A DNA stretch of 64,000 nt, from the NCBI RefSeq assembly GCF_005938385.1, contig NZ_VCRA01000006.1, positions 248,001 to 312,000 of the forward strand, read 5' to 3'. Shown here piece by piece: positions 1-7,507 of the stretch (position 1 is its first letter; every line of letters begins with the position of its first letter). The notes under the pieces are model-generated. The model was not told the DNA's origin, did no database searches, and was given only the letters and a program-made list of their open reading frames with translations. This stretch comes from Paenibacillus mesophilus (GTDB taxonomy: Bacteria; Bacillota; Bacilli; Paenibacillales; NBRC-103111). The position numbers and the translations under genes are program-made.

Positions 1-125
1 ATCGCATTCCGGCAGAGTTCCTTATCGACGAGACCGGTATACTGCGGACCGCCCATTACAGCCGCATCCTTACTGACCATCTGCCGTTTGATGCCATTGA
101 GCATTTCATTAGGAGCGGCAAGTAG
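1..125 (+). CDS. C-terminal end of a peroxiredoxin-like (AhpC/TSA) protein, cut by window edge
   Basis: The frame that begins at base 3 is open from the window edge to TAG at 123-125. The 40 visible residues contain AEFLIDETGILRTAHY followed by LTDHLP and a short closing helix. An FLID-x-x-G-x-I strand with this spacing is typical of the C-terminal half of thioredoxin-fold peroxiredoxins, which reduce peroxides with a Cys thiol. The catalytic cysteine would lie upstream, outside the window, so activity cannot be judged. The opposite strand is also open over about 1-207 but lacks a convincing start and reads less like a protein. Confidence 0.5.
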   Translation, partial: RIPAEFLIDETGILRTAHYSRILTDHLPFDAIEHFIRSGK

Positions 126-242
126 AGATAGACTATCGGGTGCTGCTTCATTCACTCTGAACATGGACAATAGGCCGTCGATGAATCGGCGGCCCTTGTT
201 GGTGGTCAAGTTATCGCATTCCGTTATCGGAATGGGATTTCA

Positions 243-902
243 TTATTCGTTCGGCAACCATTCCTTACAGCTATCCGCCCGTATTTGCAGCTCATTATAC
301 AACACGCCTGCATGATAGCCGTCACAAACGGCATGGTGGAACTGTCCCGATAAAGGCAGCAGGATTTTGTCGTCTTGCCGAACATATTTCCCTATCGTAA
401 AGATGGGCAGCAAATAGGTCCCCTCATTATAAATGTTCAGATTAAAGCCCGTGAAGCTGACCCACGGAATGCTGGAAATAGGGAAGGTATTTGGCGGCTC
501 GTTAGGTTTAGCGGCAAATTCTTTTACCCTACCGTACTTCTCCATATCGTCCAGATAACGACTATAGAATTCATTGAATTCCTCGCTGTACAAAGTCCAG
601 ATGCTGGAAAACGTCTTATCCTCATCATGGAAAATGGTAAAGCTGGGGGACAAACTGTCCCAATAGCCCAACCTGCCCTCAGCATCAAAACATGTGCGAA
701 ATTCACGATGGCCGTTTACCACTGTAGTTATCATGTGGATTAGAGCCGGGTACAGCTTAATCCCCTTACTCTTAAGTTCTGCCAGCAGCAGGGTAATGTC
801 TAGGTTTGCCGTCATGCTGTAGGTGCATCTGACACGGTCTAAATAATGTTCGAAATAAGGTTTTCTACTCCAGCTATCCATGACAATCGGATTAAAATTC
901 AT
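243..902 (-). CDS. catA: chloramphenicol acetyltransferase, type A
   Basis: Cytosolic enzyme that inactivates chloramphenicol by acetyl transfer from acetyl-CoA. The 219 residues match the usual CAT length, and HHAVCDG at residues 189-195 is the family active-site motif holding the catalytic His and the structural Asp. The N-terminal NFNPIVMDSWSRKPYFEHY is also typical of CAT. The start ATG at 902 has AGGAGG eight bases upstream, and that RBS is buried in an attenuator stem (911-945), so expression is probably drug-inducible at translation. A 7-bp perfect hairpin (217-234) lies just after the stop but has no T-run, so it is at best a weak terminator. Very sure of the family. Confidence 0.95.
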   Translation of the reverse strand: MNFNPIVMDSWSRKPYFEHYLDRVRCTYSMTANLDITLLLAELKSKGIKLYPALIHMITTVVNGHREFRTCFDAEGRLGYWDSLSPSFTIFHDEDKTFSSIWTLYSEEFNEFYSRYLDDMEKYGRVKEFAAKPNEPPNTFPISSIPWVSFTGFNLNIYNEGTYLLPIFTIGKYVRQDDKILLPLSGQFHHAVCDGYHAGVLYNELQIRADSCKEWLPNE

Positions 903-910
903 ATTTATAC

Positions 911-945
911 CCTCCTAAAATGATTCCGTTTTTCGTTTTAGGAGG
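911..945 (-). promoter_or_regulatory. translational attenuator stem-loop of the cat gene
   Basis: Arms 911-920 and 936-945 are perfect 10-bp complements (CCTCCTAAAA / TTTTAGGAGG) around a 15-base loop. In the minus-strand transcript the 3' arm contains the AGGAGG ribosome site of the CAT gene, so the folded form hides it. The leader-peptide frame ends inside the 5' arm. This is the arrangement known for inducible cat genes such as cat-86, where a drug-stalled ribosome on the leader opens the stem. Confidence 0.9.
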
Positions 946-967
946 TTTGATCGACTGCTTTAACCAT
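938..967 (-). CDS. cat leader peptide (9 codons)
   Basis: ATG at 967-965 opens a nine-codon frame, MVKAVDQTS, ending with TAA at 940-938, inside the 5' arm of the attenuator. The first three residues MVK and the ACC-TCC-TAA ending resemble the known cat-86 leader (recalled as MVKTDKISS). A ribosome stalled by chloramphenicol near the middle of the leader would melt the stem. Oddity: the only purine-rich site (AAGG) sits just two or three bases before the ATG, so initiation of the leader is not well explained. Confidence 0.8.
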   Translation of the reverse strand: MVKAVDQTS

Positions 968-1063
968 ATCCTTATCACATTCCCGGTATGTTATTTTTCT
1001 TCTGCTATATAGGCTCTGTTACTTTCAAGATACATTATAGGTCATTTCTGCTATATTTGCCCT

Positions 1064-1264
1064 CTATTCTTTTCGTTCCTTCGCCTTCATCTCTTCCCGT
1101 ATCCGGCGAAACTCTTCAAGCTGACGCGGCGAATAACGACGCTCCTCAATAATCCCCAATCGGATATTGCGGCGAAGTCGCTTTTCCAGATACGTGCACA
1201 ATATTAGATTGGCGACCGCCATCACGACTACGACGGCCAGCGGCACTTCTGTAGGGATTGGCAT
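1064..1264 (-). CDS. small single-pass membrane protein, unknown function
   Basis: Encodes about 66 residues: a short polar N-terminus, one hydrophobic segment (about residues 6-24, VPLAVVVVMAVANLILCTYL), then a highly charged tail rich in Arg, Lys and Glu that is likely helical. A longer version starting at ATG 1285 would add MKEPHPN, but it has no ribosome site, whereas AAGGAG lies 12 bases before the ATG at 1264, so the shorter start is preferred. No family recognised. Same strand as the following gene at 1338-1568, but no clear operon. Confidence 0.5.
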   Translation of the reverse strand: MPIPTEVPLAVVVVMAVANLILCTYLEKRLRRNIRLGIIEERRYSPRQLEEFRRIREEMKAKERKE

Positions 1265-1337
1265 ATTAGGATGTGGCTCCTTCATGGAAAGGATGGTTAA
1301 CCTTATGAAAGTTTAGGAGGTGAAAGGTTTATCTAGC

Positions 1338-1568
1338 CTAGAAGTTGCAGGAAGAAACGGTCACATCGGATTCCGGCATCTGATGAGCTAGGGAGATCGT
1401 CACGACACAACGTTCCTCTTCCACTGTCAATTCCTTCTTTACCACTCGATAGGAACTCCCCTCCAGAGATACCGAGTCAACAACTTCGAGAGTGAACAGC
1501 AGCTTGTCGATGTGCTTTGTAATCGTTTCCCGGATCGTGTGGTCCGGGAGAATCCAGGTAATGTTCAT
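1338..1568 (-). CDS. hypothetical protein, 76 aa
   Basis: A 76-residue soluble protein with a good start: AAAGGAG lies seven bases before ATG 1568. The sequence alternates short helices and strands and has no transmembrane segment, signal peptide or motif that I recognise. It lies 33 bp downstream of the XRE regulator at 1602-1811 and may be co-transcribed with it, which would place it under the same operators. Such small genes next to XRE regulators are common in phage and integrative elements, but nothing here fixes a role. Confidence 0.6.
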   Translation of the reverse strand: MNITWILPDHTIRETITKHIDKLLFTLEVVDSVSLEGSSYRVVKKELTVEEERCVVTISLAHQMPESDVTVSSCNF

Positions 1569-1601
1569 AGGAATGCTCCTTTACGGATTAATAAGCTGAA
1601 T

Positions 1602-1811
1602 TTAGAAAGAATGGATATCGTTCGGAGGAAATAACTCCTCGATCTCCCGTCCAACAATTTTGGCAATTTGCAAAGCAATAGGCAAAGGTGGCCGATTCCT
1701 CCCGGTCTCGATCATGGAATACCCGCTTTTCGACTGATAACCTAGCAGTTTTGCCATTGCTTCCTGCGTCAATCCTTTAGCTCGTCGGGCTTTGCGAAGG
1801 CGATCGTTCAA
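1602..1811 (-). CDS. XRE-family helix-turn-helix regulator
   Basis: A 69-residue protein that is almost entirely one Cro/CI-type HTH domain: LRKARRAKGLTQEAMAKLLG forms helices 1-2 and YQSKSGYSMIETGR the recognition region. Start is TTG at 1811, supported by AGGGGGGAGA eight bases upstream. It diverges from a second XRE gene at 2002, and the 190 bp between them carries three copies of a palindromic operator, the layout of an immunity/lysogeny-type switch. DNA target and partner genes are inferred from position only. Confidence 0.85.
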   Translation of the reverse strand: MNDRLRKARRAKGLTQEAMAKLLGYQSKSGYSMIETGRNRPPLPIALQIAKIVGREIEELFPPNDIHSF

Positions 1812-1826
1812 TGTAGTCTCCCCCCT

Positions 1827-1851
1827 AAAAATTCATGATTAATGGACTTTT
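1827..1851. promoter_or_regulatory. operator copy 1 in divergent XRE intergenic region
   Basis: A 25-bp imperfect palindrome of the form AAAAnTTCA...TGrACTTTT. It begins 15 bp upstream of the TTG start of the 1602-1811 regulator and overlaps its ribosome-site region, where bound repressor would block that gene. Confidence 0.6.
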
Positions 1852-1891
1852 CACAATTAGAAAATCCACTAAAGTAATTCCACTTATTTTC

Positions 1892-1916
1892 AAAAATTCA
1901 TGATTCGTGAACTTTT
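1892..1916. promoter_or_regulatory. operator copy 2 in divergent XRE intergenic region
   Basis: The best copy: 25 bp, near-perfect palindrome AAAAnTTCA-n7-TGAAnTTTT, sharing its left 14 bases exactly with copy 1. Central position fits control of both divergent promoters. Confidence 0.65.
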
Positions 1917-1933
1917 AATGATAAAAAACTGCC

Positions 1934-1953
1934 AAAAGTTCATTTTCCGTGTA
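1934..1953. promoter_or_regulatory. operator copy 3 (half-conserved)
   Basis: AAAAGTTCA half-site followed by a degenerate second half, in inverted orientation relative to copy 2. It lies about 50 bp before the TTG start of the 2002-2205 regulator, as expected for a weaker site that tunes that promoter. Confidence 0.45.
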
Positions 1954-2001
1954 CAATTGAGAAAATACGAATGAAGTACGTCTAATGAAGGACTGATTCA
2001 A

Positions 2002-2205
2002 TTGATCGGAGTCCAATTACGCCAATTAAGAAAAGCCCGCAAAATGACCCAAAAACAATTGGCCGATAAACTTAATGTAGCTAAGTCAACCATCTCCCAA
2101 TACGAGAATAATATTAACGAACCTGATCTAAAAACAGTGGTCAAACTTGCGGAATTGTTTGATGTTACGATTGACTACTTGTTAGGAAGAATTGATACCA
2201 AGTAA
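2002..2205 (+). CDS. XRE-family helix-turn-helix repressor
   Basis: A 67-residue single-domain HTH protein: LRQLRKARKMTQKQLADKLN then KSTISQYENNINEPDL and a C-terminal FDVTIDYLLGR, the standard SinR/ImmR-like fold. TTG start at 2002 with GAAGGA about eight bases upstream. It faces away from the regulator at 1602-1811 across three shared operators. Regulators of this compact type guard prophages and integrative elements in Bacillota, but no such element genes remain directly beside it. Confidence 0.85.
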   Translation: MIGVQLRQLRKARKMTQKQLADKLNVAKSTISQYENNINEPDLKTVVKLAELFDVTIDYLLGRIDTK

Positions 2206-2353
2206 ACTATTTGGTATTAAGAAGGCTGGAATAATTTCGAATTCCTATCATCATATTATCACAAATTCCAATAAGTAGGAACTATTTTGTGGAATATACT
2301 CTATTGATTTTTTATCGACACCTCTTATTCAGGAGGGAAAAGGGGCGTACTCT

Positions 2354-2596
2354 TTGAAACCCGAAGCCATATTTGGAAAAGTATTAAAATCACTCCGCAC
2401 GGAGCACGGAGTGAGTCAGGAAGAATTAGCTTTTCGCGCTAATTTGGACAGATCTTATATTTCGATGCTTGAAAGAGGTATCAATCAGCCTACACTCAGT
2501 TCGCTGATAGCATTAGCTGAAGCTCTGGGCATAAGAACATCTGAACTTTTGAAGATGGTTGAAGATGAGCTTAAGAAAATAAAAGATTCTGATTAA
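2354..2596 (+). CDS. XRE-family regulator, R-M controller-like
   Basis: An 80-residue HTH protein: FGKVLKSLRTEHGVSQEELA, then LDRSYISMLERGINQPTLSS and LGIRTSELLKM. The DRSYIS-LERG-PTL signature is the form usually seen in small regulators placed beside DNA methyltransferases and restriction genes (C-protein-like). Start TTG 2354 with AAGGGG nine bases upstream and a stronger AGGAGG further away. It is the last gene before the rlmD-type repeat at 2.85 kb, so it may be a leftover of a different element from the defence island. Confidence 0.8.
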   Translation: MKPEAIFGKVLKSLRTEHGVSQEELAFRANLDRSYISMLERGINQPTLSSLIALAEALGIRTSELLKMVEDELKKIKDSD

Positions 2597-3286
2597 TAGC
2601 TTTCACAGGATCAATTAGACAAGTTAGCTCCAGTAGTTCGACACGTTTTCAAGTAGCGCCACAATTACGCGCTAAAGAGTAGGCGCTTTGCTCCTTACAC
2701 TATCGCAAAAACCAGTTCGACTGCGTCTTTACCCCAAAAAAATTTCGATCCCTCATCCCATTCTAGAGTGCAAATGTTAACTTGAAAACAGATTTATATA
2801 TTAGCTTCAAACATATTCTGGCCTATGACGACTAGACATGCACCGTATGCGGGAACATGTGGGAGTTGTTTGGATTCTGTGTTAGTTGGTTAAAACACTT
2901 GATTTACAAGGCTTTTAACCATTGCGCATTGTTTGTTTTGTTTGAGTTTTATTGCTTGTTGACGGTGTTCGTCAACAAGGCGTCAACAAATTATGCTTAA
3001 TAATCTATCGTTACATAATTGCGCCATATCTAGTTCTTGAATTGACATCACATCCTTTTGGGAATACAACATCTTTATTCGTAACAATCCTACTCAGCAC
3101 GCACTATTCCAAGTAACACTTTCACCTCATACTCCACCCCTTGTTCAAGGTATGATGAATTGATCGGCCTTATCTCCTTGAATTGAGATTCACAGAATAC
3201 TTTAAGGGCGACATATATGATTTCGTTAATTATGATATTATTGTAGAAGGATTAATTCTAGTATACTGTAGTAACTAGGAGGGACT
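2597..3286. other. 690-bp gene-free stretch with element-end features
   Basis: No convincing gene. It holds the left rlmD-type repeat (2832-2859) and a perfect 10-bp hairpin with a 5-base loop (CTTGTTGACG 2955-2964 / CGTCAACAAG 2970-2979) followed by a third CGTCAACAA at 2981. On the minus strand 2949-2990 reads FVDALLTNTVNKQ then TAA; short tails like this occur at the end of tyrosine integrases, so it may be an integrase scar, but the frame is closed just upstream. The segment 2890-2925 (AAGGC/GCCTT motifs) resembles 44815-44845 near the third repeat. Confidence 0.45.
2832..2859 (-). repeat. rlmD 3'-end-type attachment repeat, left copy
   Basis: The core GTATGCGGGAACATG (2845-2859) is identical to 23008-23022. 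Read on the minus strand it encodes MFPHTVHV then TAG. MFPHT-x-HVE is the conserved C-terminal motif of the 23S rRNA m5U methyltransferase RlmD/RumA, whose gene end is a known integration site for mobile elements. Only eight codons remain, consistent with an attachment-site remnant, not a gene. Confidence 0.65.
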
Positions 3287-3952
3287 ATGAAATTATTGGT
3301 TTTCGATGTAGAAGGAACGATTTTCAAAACAAAAATCAGACTTCCAGGAACGAAACTGGATTCCACTATATGGCAATCACTTGCTTATTCACTTGGAGCT
3401 AGCGCAATTCAAGAAGAAATCAATACTCATCTAAAATGGGAGAGGGGGCTGTACAAGAACTACTTCGAGTGGATGGAAGAAACTGTAGTTATACATAAGA
3501 AGCACAAATTATCCAGATCGGTATTCAGCAAAATAATTAATTCAGCTGAATATAATAATGGGGTAAAAGAGTTCTTTCATTGTTTAGATCGAAACAAGTA
3601 CACGCCCATATTAATCTCTGGAGGCTTCCAAGAACTTGCACAACGTGCTCAAATAGATCTAAACATTAAGCATTCATTTACTGCATGTCAGTACTTTTTT
3701 AGTGATAATGGAGAACTACAATTTTATAATTTACTACCTAGTGATTTCTTGGGAAAAGTCCATTTTGTTAAACTTATGTTAAAAGAATACGGGTTGAATG
3801 AACAGGAGTGGATTTTTGTAGGAGATGGAAAAAATGATATAGAGATTGTGAAATCCGCCCCTATATCAGTAGGTTTTACACCTCATAAAGAGCTAGAGGA
3901 AATTGTAGATTATAGTATCGATAATTTTAGAACATTGCTTGATATCCTTTAG
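3287..3952 (+). CDS. HAD-superfamily phosphatase (SerB-like)
   Basis: A 221-residue haloacid-dehalogenase-fold hydrolase, probably dephosphorylating a small metabolite or nucleotide in the cytosol. Motif I is DVEGT (residues 7-11), motif II is ISGG (110-113), the conserved Lys is near 157, and motif IV is GDGKND (179-184). Asp7 would be the nucleophile; the second motif-I acidic residue is Glu instead of the common Asp, as in some phosphoserine-phosphatase relatives. A helical cap lies between about 20 and 90. It starts with GGAGGG upstream and ends 19 bp before the dCTP-deaminase-like gene, so the two probably form a two-gene operon. Confidence 0.85.
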   Translation: MKLLVFDVEGTIFKTKIRLPGTKLDSTIWQSLAYSLGASAIQEEINTHLKWERGLYKNYFEWMEETVVIHKKHKLSRSVFSKIINSAEYNNGVKEFFHCLDRNKYTPILISGGFQELAQRAQIDLNIKHSFTACQYFFSDNGELQFYNLLPSDFLGKVHFVKLMLKEYGLNEQEWIFVGDGKNDIEIVKSAPISVGFTPHKELEEIVDYSIDNFRTLLDIL

Positions 3953-3971
3953 TGAAGGAAGAAATTACCAT

Positions 3972-4793
3972 ATGAGCTTTTTAAATCACTCTGAGTTAAA
4001 ACAATTAATAAAAGAAACCAATTGTGTTCAGGGTAAAACGATAAATGAAGATGTTAATAAACCTTACAGTAGGGATTCAAGCATTCAATCTTGCTCGGTC
4101 GATCTTCATGTTGGTGAAATGTATATCCCAGGTACAGCAGACACTTCCTTAGGGGGAAAAGCTAATCCAAACACCGATGAAGTTATTGTAAAACCTGGTG
4201 CTTCTTTATTAGTAAGGACCGAAGAATTATTACAATTACCTAAATATATTGGTGGGGTATGTTATGCTCCAGCCAGAGATTCATTGAAGGGACTATTAAT
4301 TGTTAACATTGGTCATATTGACCCAGGATTTGAAGGCAGACTTCATTATACAGTTATAAACCTTGGTAAAGAAAATATAACAATTAGAAAAAGCCAATTA
4401 ATTTCAACTTTACTTTTATTTAAGCTTTCAGGTGAAACGGAATCATTTGGCAAAGAAGAGACAGTTTCATTAAATGGTAATAATATCCCGAAAACTGTAA
4501 ATGACTCCTTGCCCCGTTTAGCTAGTACCTTTATGGACTTTGAAAATAAAACAAGAGACATGATTAATGCAGAAATAACAAAAGCTAACTTTAAAATCCC
4601 TATAATAATAGCAGTGTTAACTATTGCTGCAACCTTTTTGACTAGTCTAATCTTGGATTATCTTAAGAATGCGGATGAACTGCAAAAGAAGATTGAGCAG
4701 ATAGACAGCAGAATTACAACCATTGAAAAAGAAAAATCGGTTGATGAAAGACTAGACAAAATCGAAGATAACCTAAACAAAAACTCTAAATAA
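3972..4793 (+). CDS. membrane-anchored dCTP deaminase/dUTPase-fold protein
   Basis: 273 residues. The N-terminal 150 resemble the trimeric dCTP deaminase/dUTPase fold: SCSVDLHVG (40-48), PGASLLVRTEE (75-85), YAPARDSLKG (98-107) and GHIDPGFEGRL (114-124). In true dCTP deaminases a catalytic Glu follows the IDPGF block (TLE-x-F-N); here that position reads YTVIN, so Glu is replaced by Thr and deamination may be lost. One transmembrane segment spans about 209-230 and a charged coiled coil fills 233-271. ATG 3972 is chosen because GAAGGAAG precedes it; an upstream ATG at 3939 has no site. Nucleotide-acting dCTP deaminases are known anti-phage proteins; a tethered, possibly non-catalytic version coupled to a phosphatase suggests a sensor or effector pair. 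Confidence 0.75.
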   Translation: MSFLNHSELKQLIKETNCVQGKTINEDVNKPYSRDSSIQSCSVDLHVGEMYIPGTADTSLGGKANPNTDEVIVKPGASLLVRTEELLQLPKYIGGVCYAPARDSLKGLLIVNIGHIDPGFEGRLHYTVINLGKENITIRKSQLISTLLLFKLSGETESFGKEETVSLNGNNIPKTVNDSLPRLASTFMDFENKTRDMINAEITKANFKIPIIIAVLTIAATFLTSLILDYLKNADELQKKIEQIDSRITTIEKEKSVDERLDKIEDNLNKNSK

Positions 4794-4843
4794 TGAAATA
4801 TAAGATATTTAGAAAGACTAAAAAGTATTGCCACCTTCAAAAA

Positions 4844-5509
4844 TTATTCTTTGTGGTGAAAATCTATACAGTTTCTAGAGAGTGGGCATTGTAAATGCTT
4901 TGGTTTATTAGCAGTACACACTGCACCTGCAAAATCGAGCACTGCGAAATTAGCCGCTCGCGTGCTCTCCATTCCCTCAAAGTGGGCCCTAATTTTAGAG
5001 GCTAACTCTTTGTCCATTCGAGGTCTAGGATTCTTTGATGTATAGCCAAAATATCTTGTAAAGAGCCGAATAACATTCGTATCGATTGGAACAACCGGCT
5101 GGTCAAATGCATAGCAGAGGACAGCATTTGCAATATAATCACCTATTCCAGGAAGCTTCCTTAACTCGTTGTAATCATTCGGAACTTTACCGTCATGCTG
5201 ACTGCAAATTATCTCAGCTGTTTTTATTAGTCTTTCTGCACGGTATCTTAGCCCTATAGGAGCAATGATTTCTTCCACTGTTTTAATATTTGCCCTTGCT
5301 AGTTCGCTTAAATCAGGATATTTACGTAGCAGCTGTTCATACACTTCCTCAACTTTACGTACGTGTGTCTGCTGAAGCAGAAACTCTGCCAATAATATAC
5401 TATAAGGATCCTTCGTATTTCGCCAAGGAAAGTGATGACGGCCATTCTCAGAATACCATGCCAGCAACTCCTTCCAAAAGAAAGAATCTTCACTCACTTT
5501 AATCACCAT
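4844..5509 (-). CDS. HhH-GPD DNA glycosylase, MutY/Mig-like
   Basis: Base-excision glycosylase of the endonuclease III superfamily. Motifs (numbered from an upstream ATG at 5557): AEFLLQQTHV (57-66), helix-hairpin-helix LPGIGDYIA (135-143), catalytic Asp in PIDTN (D159), and a C-terminal iron-sulfur region. Tyr141 occupies the place of the endonuclease III lysine; a Tyr here is what I recall for the T/G mismatch glycosylase Mig, which repairs deaminated 5-methylcytosine. With two m5C methyltransferases in the same island, a T/G role is more likely than A/G. The cluster motif is C-x6-H-x2-C-x5-C, with His221 where Cys is usual. The MutY C-terminal domain is absent. Start uncertain: no clear RBS; ATG 5509 or GTG 5497 are alternatives. 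Confidence 0.8.
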   Translation of the reverse strand: MVIKVSEDSFFWKELLAWYSENGRHHFPWRNTKDPYSILLAEFLLQQTHVRKVEEVYEQLLRKYPDLSELARANIKTVEEIIAPIGLRYRAERLIKTAEIICSQHDGKVPNDYNELRKLPGIGDYIANAVLCYAFDQPVVPIDTNVIRLFTRYFGYTSKNPRPRMDKELASKIRAHFEGMESTRAANFAVLDFAGAVCTANKPKHLQCPLSRNCIDFHHKE

Positions 5510-5589
5510 TTTTATGTTTGTCGTATTATAATCTATTCTTACCCATATTAGTAACATACATAATTTTTGAGTAAAAATTCGACCTTAAT

Positions 5590-5645
5590 AATCAATAAAA
5601 CACTCAATACCAGTTCATTTCTTGGTACTGAGTGTTTTATTGATT
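5590..5645. terminator. strong terminator at the end of the Z1/AIPR operon
   Basis: Arms 5590-5612 and 5623-5645 pair almost perfectly over 23 bp (AAAACACTCAATACCA / TGGTACTGAGTGTTTT core) with a 10-base loop and A/T tracts on both sides, so it could act in both directions. It lies six bases beyond the AIPR gene stop on the minus strand. Confidence 0.85.
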
Positions 5646-5650
5646 CCGAA

Positions 5651-7492
5651 TCAGATGATATTACTCAGCTGCTTCGTATATTCATCTTTGAACTGCACCC
5701 AGCACGCTTCCTGCTTAGCCCATTGGGTTACATTTCGATCCCCCGCAGAGTCACGGAGGAAGAATAACGCCTTATCTGCAACAATCCGTATTACTTCATC
5801 CCATTTATCAGACAGCGCTTGTCCATTCCATACATCCAGCAGCTCTATCCTTTTTCCATAAATATGATGAAGCATAGCCACAGTATAATAAATTACATTT
5901 GCTCTATATCCTTGCAGTTGCATCGACTCCACAATATTAGTAACTTGCAAATTAATAATCGTTCTTGCTATTAGTTTTTGAAAGACTTCGATTGTAACTT
6001 CACTCAATGGAATGAGCTCATCGTTTTCATCCTTATCGTATTTCCAATACTGCTTGTTTTGCTCCATAAACCGCTTAAAGGCCTCTTCTCCACCTTTACT
6101 TGATATGTGTGGAAAACCTTCGCATGACATAAAATGTTTAGCTAAGTCAACTTTGGTAATCACCTTTTCACTTGGGTACTGCTTCTTAAATTCATTCTGT
6201 TCCTTACCACGCTTACGTCTATTCAAATCAACTGCATATTGACCTCTCGCGCGTTCAAAGTACCATTTGCTCTCTGCTTTACGTCCATCGTTAGTCGGTA
6301 TCCATGTATCCCTAGAAAACTTCTCTAAGTCAGACATAAACCTAGAGTTGGCTAGCAAGTCAGAGTTATTTATTTTATTCTGTGTGTTCGCATACTTTGA
6401 AATATTTGATACCATCTCATCTTCAAGAAGCAGCTGATCTTTTTCTTGATTTGCTTCAACATGTAGAATTGTTAATTTGGCCTGAACATACACATCCGTT
6501 AAATCGACTCCACTCTTATAAGCCTGGTGGATGGATGCAGTCGTTTGGCCACCGTTAACAATTTGCCAGCCCGTCAATCCTTGAATTCGGAAAAGATTAA
6601 TGTTTTCATTTATTTTCTCGATATCCCCCGCACGAGCTACACTAGAGATACCATTATTGTAGCTGACAAACATTCGCCGCTCATTTGGATCTTTTAGTGT
6701 CTTCAAAATCCCCTTATTGGTACCACCTTTCGCCTGCAGAAAGGATCTGACATTCCGCTCAACGAGTTTAGATCCCCATTGATCGTATGCTTTCGCAAGC
6801 AGCTCAGCAGGTATAAAACCTACATAACATGAAAAATAATTCTTGGTTCCTTCCTGTTGAGAATTAGGAACATACATCATTTCAAATGTCTGTCCTAATT
6901 CATTTGCAAAATCAATATGAATTGTCTGAATTCCTTGCTCAACCAAAATCATTTGAAGAATACGATCTATATCCCAAACCTGAACATTTACCGTTTCGAT
7001 TCCAGGAAACGATAGCTCAATTGGTTTATTTGCATTATAGAACAAATTGGTTAAAACAAATATATTCACTTCATCAATATCACTAATGTTTTCGGATATG
7101 AGTACAGCCAATTCTCGAGCTTGAAGGGAATGATCAATTGTTTGAGCTAATGTTTTAGCATTCGTAATAAACCGTTTTGCCTGGTTGGCCAAATCAGTCA
7201 GCATTGTCATATTTATCGAAAGTAAATCGTGCTCATTTTGGTCAAAGTTATAATTTGCAACATACAAGTCAAGAACACGCTGGCTCTCATCAAACGAATA
7301 TGCATTGACAGCGATTTTCTTATGTGTATCTATAAATGGAGGAATTAGAATATCAGGTTCGACGTCTCGTTCCATAAACAATAGCATTTTTTCAAGAAAA
7401 GGCACAAGATAAACGCCTGTTTTTGCTGCCCTCTCTTCTATTTCTTCAAGAAATTCCTTCAGGAATTCACTTCTTTGTCTACTTTCCAGCAT
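5651..7492 (-). CDS. AIPR-family (abortive infection phage resistance) protein
   Basis: 613 residues. The central region RMFVSYNNGISSVARAG followed by IQGLTGWQIVNGGQTTASIH is the signature of the AIPR family, named after abortive-infection proteins and associated with several defence loci; some members are thought to be nucleases. No membrane segment or signal peptide. Start ATG 7492 is preceded by GGGGGAC. It is the last gene of the GHKL-Z1-PD-(D/E)XK-AIPR run, 15 bp after the PD-(D/E)XK gene and just before a strong terminator, so it is almost certainly co-transcribed. Within the set it is a likely effector, but this is inference. Confidence 0.85.
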   Translation of the reverse strand: MLESRQRSEFLKEFLEEIEERAAKTGVYLVPFLEKMLLFMERDVEPDILIPPFIDTHKKIAVNAYSFDESQRVLDLYVANYNFDQNEHDLLSINMTMLTDLANQAKRFITNAKTLAQTIDHSLQARELAVLISENISDIDEVNIFVLTNLFYNANKPIELSFPGIETVNVQVWDIDRILQMILVEQGIQTIHIDFANELGQTFEMMYVPNSQQEGTKNYFSCYVGFIPAELLAKAYDQWGSKLVERNVRSFLQAKGGTNKGILKTLKDPNERRMFVSYNNGISSVARAGDIEKINENINLFRIQGLTGWQIVNGGQTTASIHQAYKSGVDLTDVYVQAKLTILHVEANQEKDQLLLEDEMVSNISKYANTQNKINNSDLLANSRFMSDLEKFSRDTWIPTNDGRKAESKWYFERARGQYAVDLNRRKRGKEQNEFKKQYPSEKVITKVDLAKHFMSCEGFPHISSKGGEEAFKRFMEQNKQYWKYDKDENDELIPLSEVTIEVFQKLIARTIINLQVTNIVESMQLQGYRANVIYYTVAMLHHIYGKRIELLDVWNGQALSDKWDEVIRIVADKALFFLRDSAGDRNVTQWAKQEACWVQFKDEYTKQLSNII

Positions 7493-7507
7493 TTAATAAG
7501 TCCCCCA

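Noticed and set aside
1..207. Minus-strand open frame at the left edge
   Set aside because: No start codon or RBS; the plus strand gives a recognisable peroxiredoxin end over most of it.
2845..2859. GTATGCGGGAAC as part of a group II intron end
   Set aside because: Resembled intron domain sequences at first, but the minus-strand reading as the RlmD C-terminus explains all three copies better and no intron core or reverse transcriptase is present.
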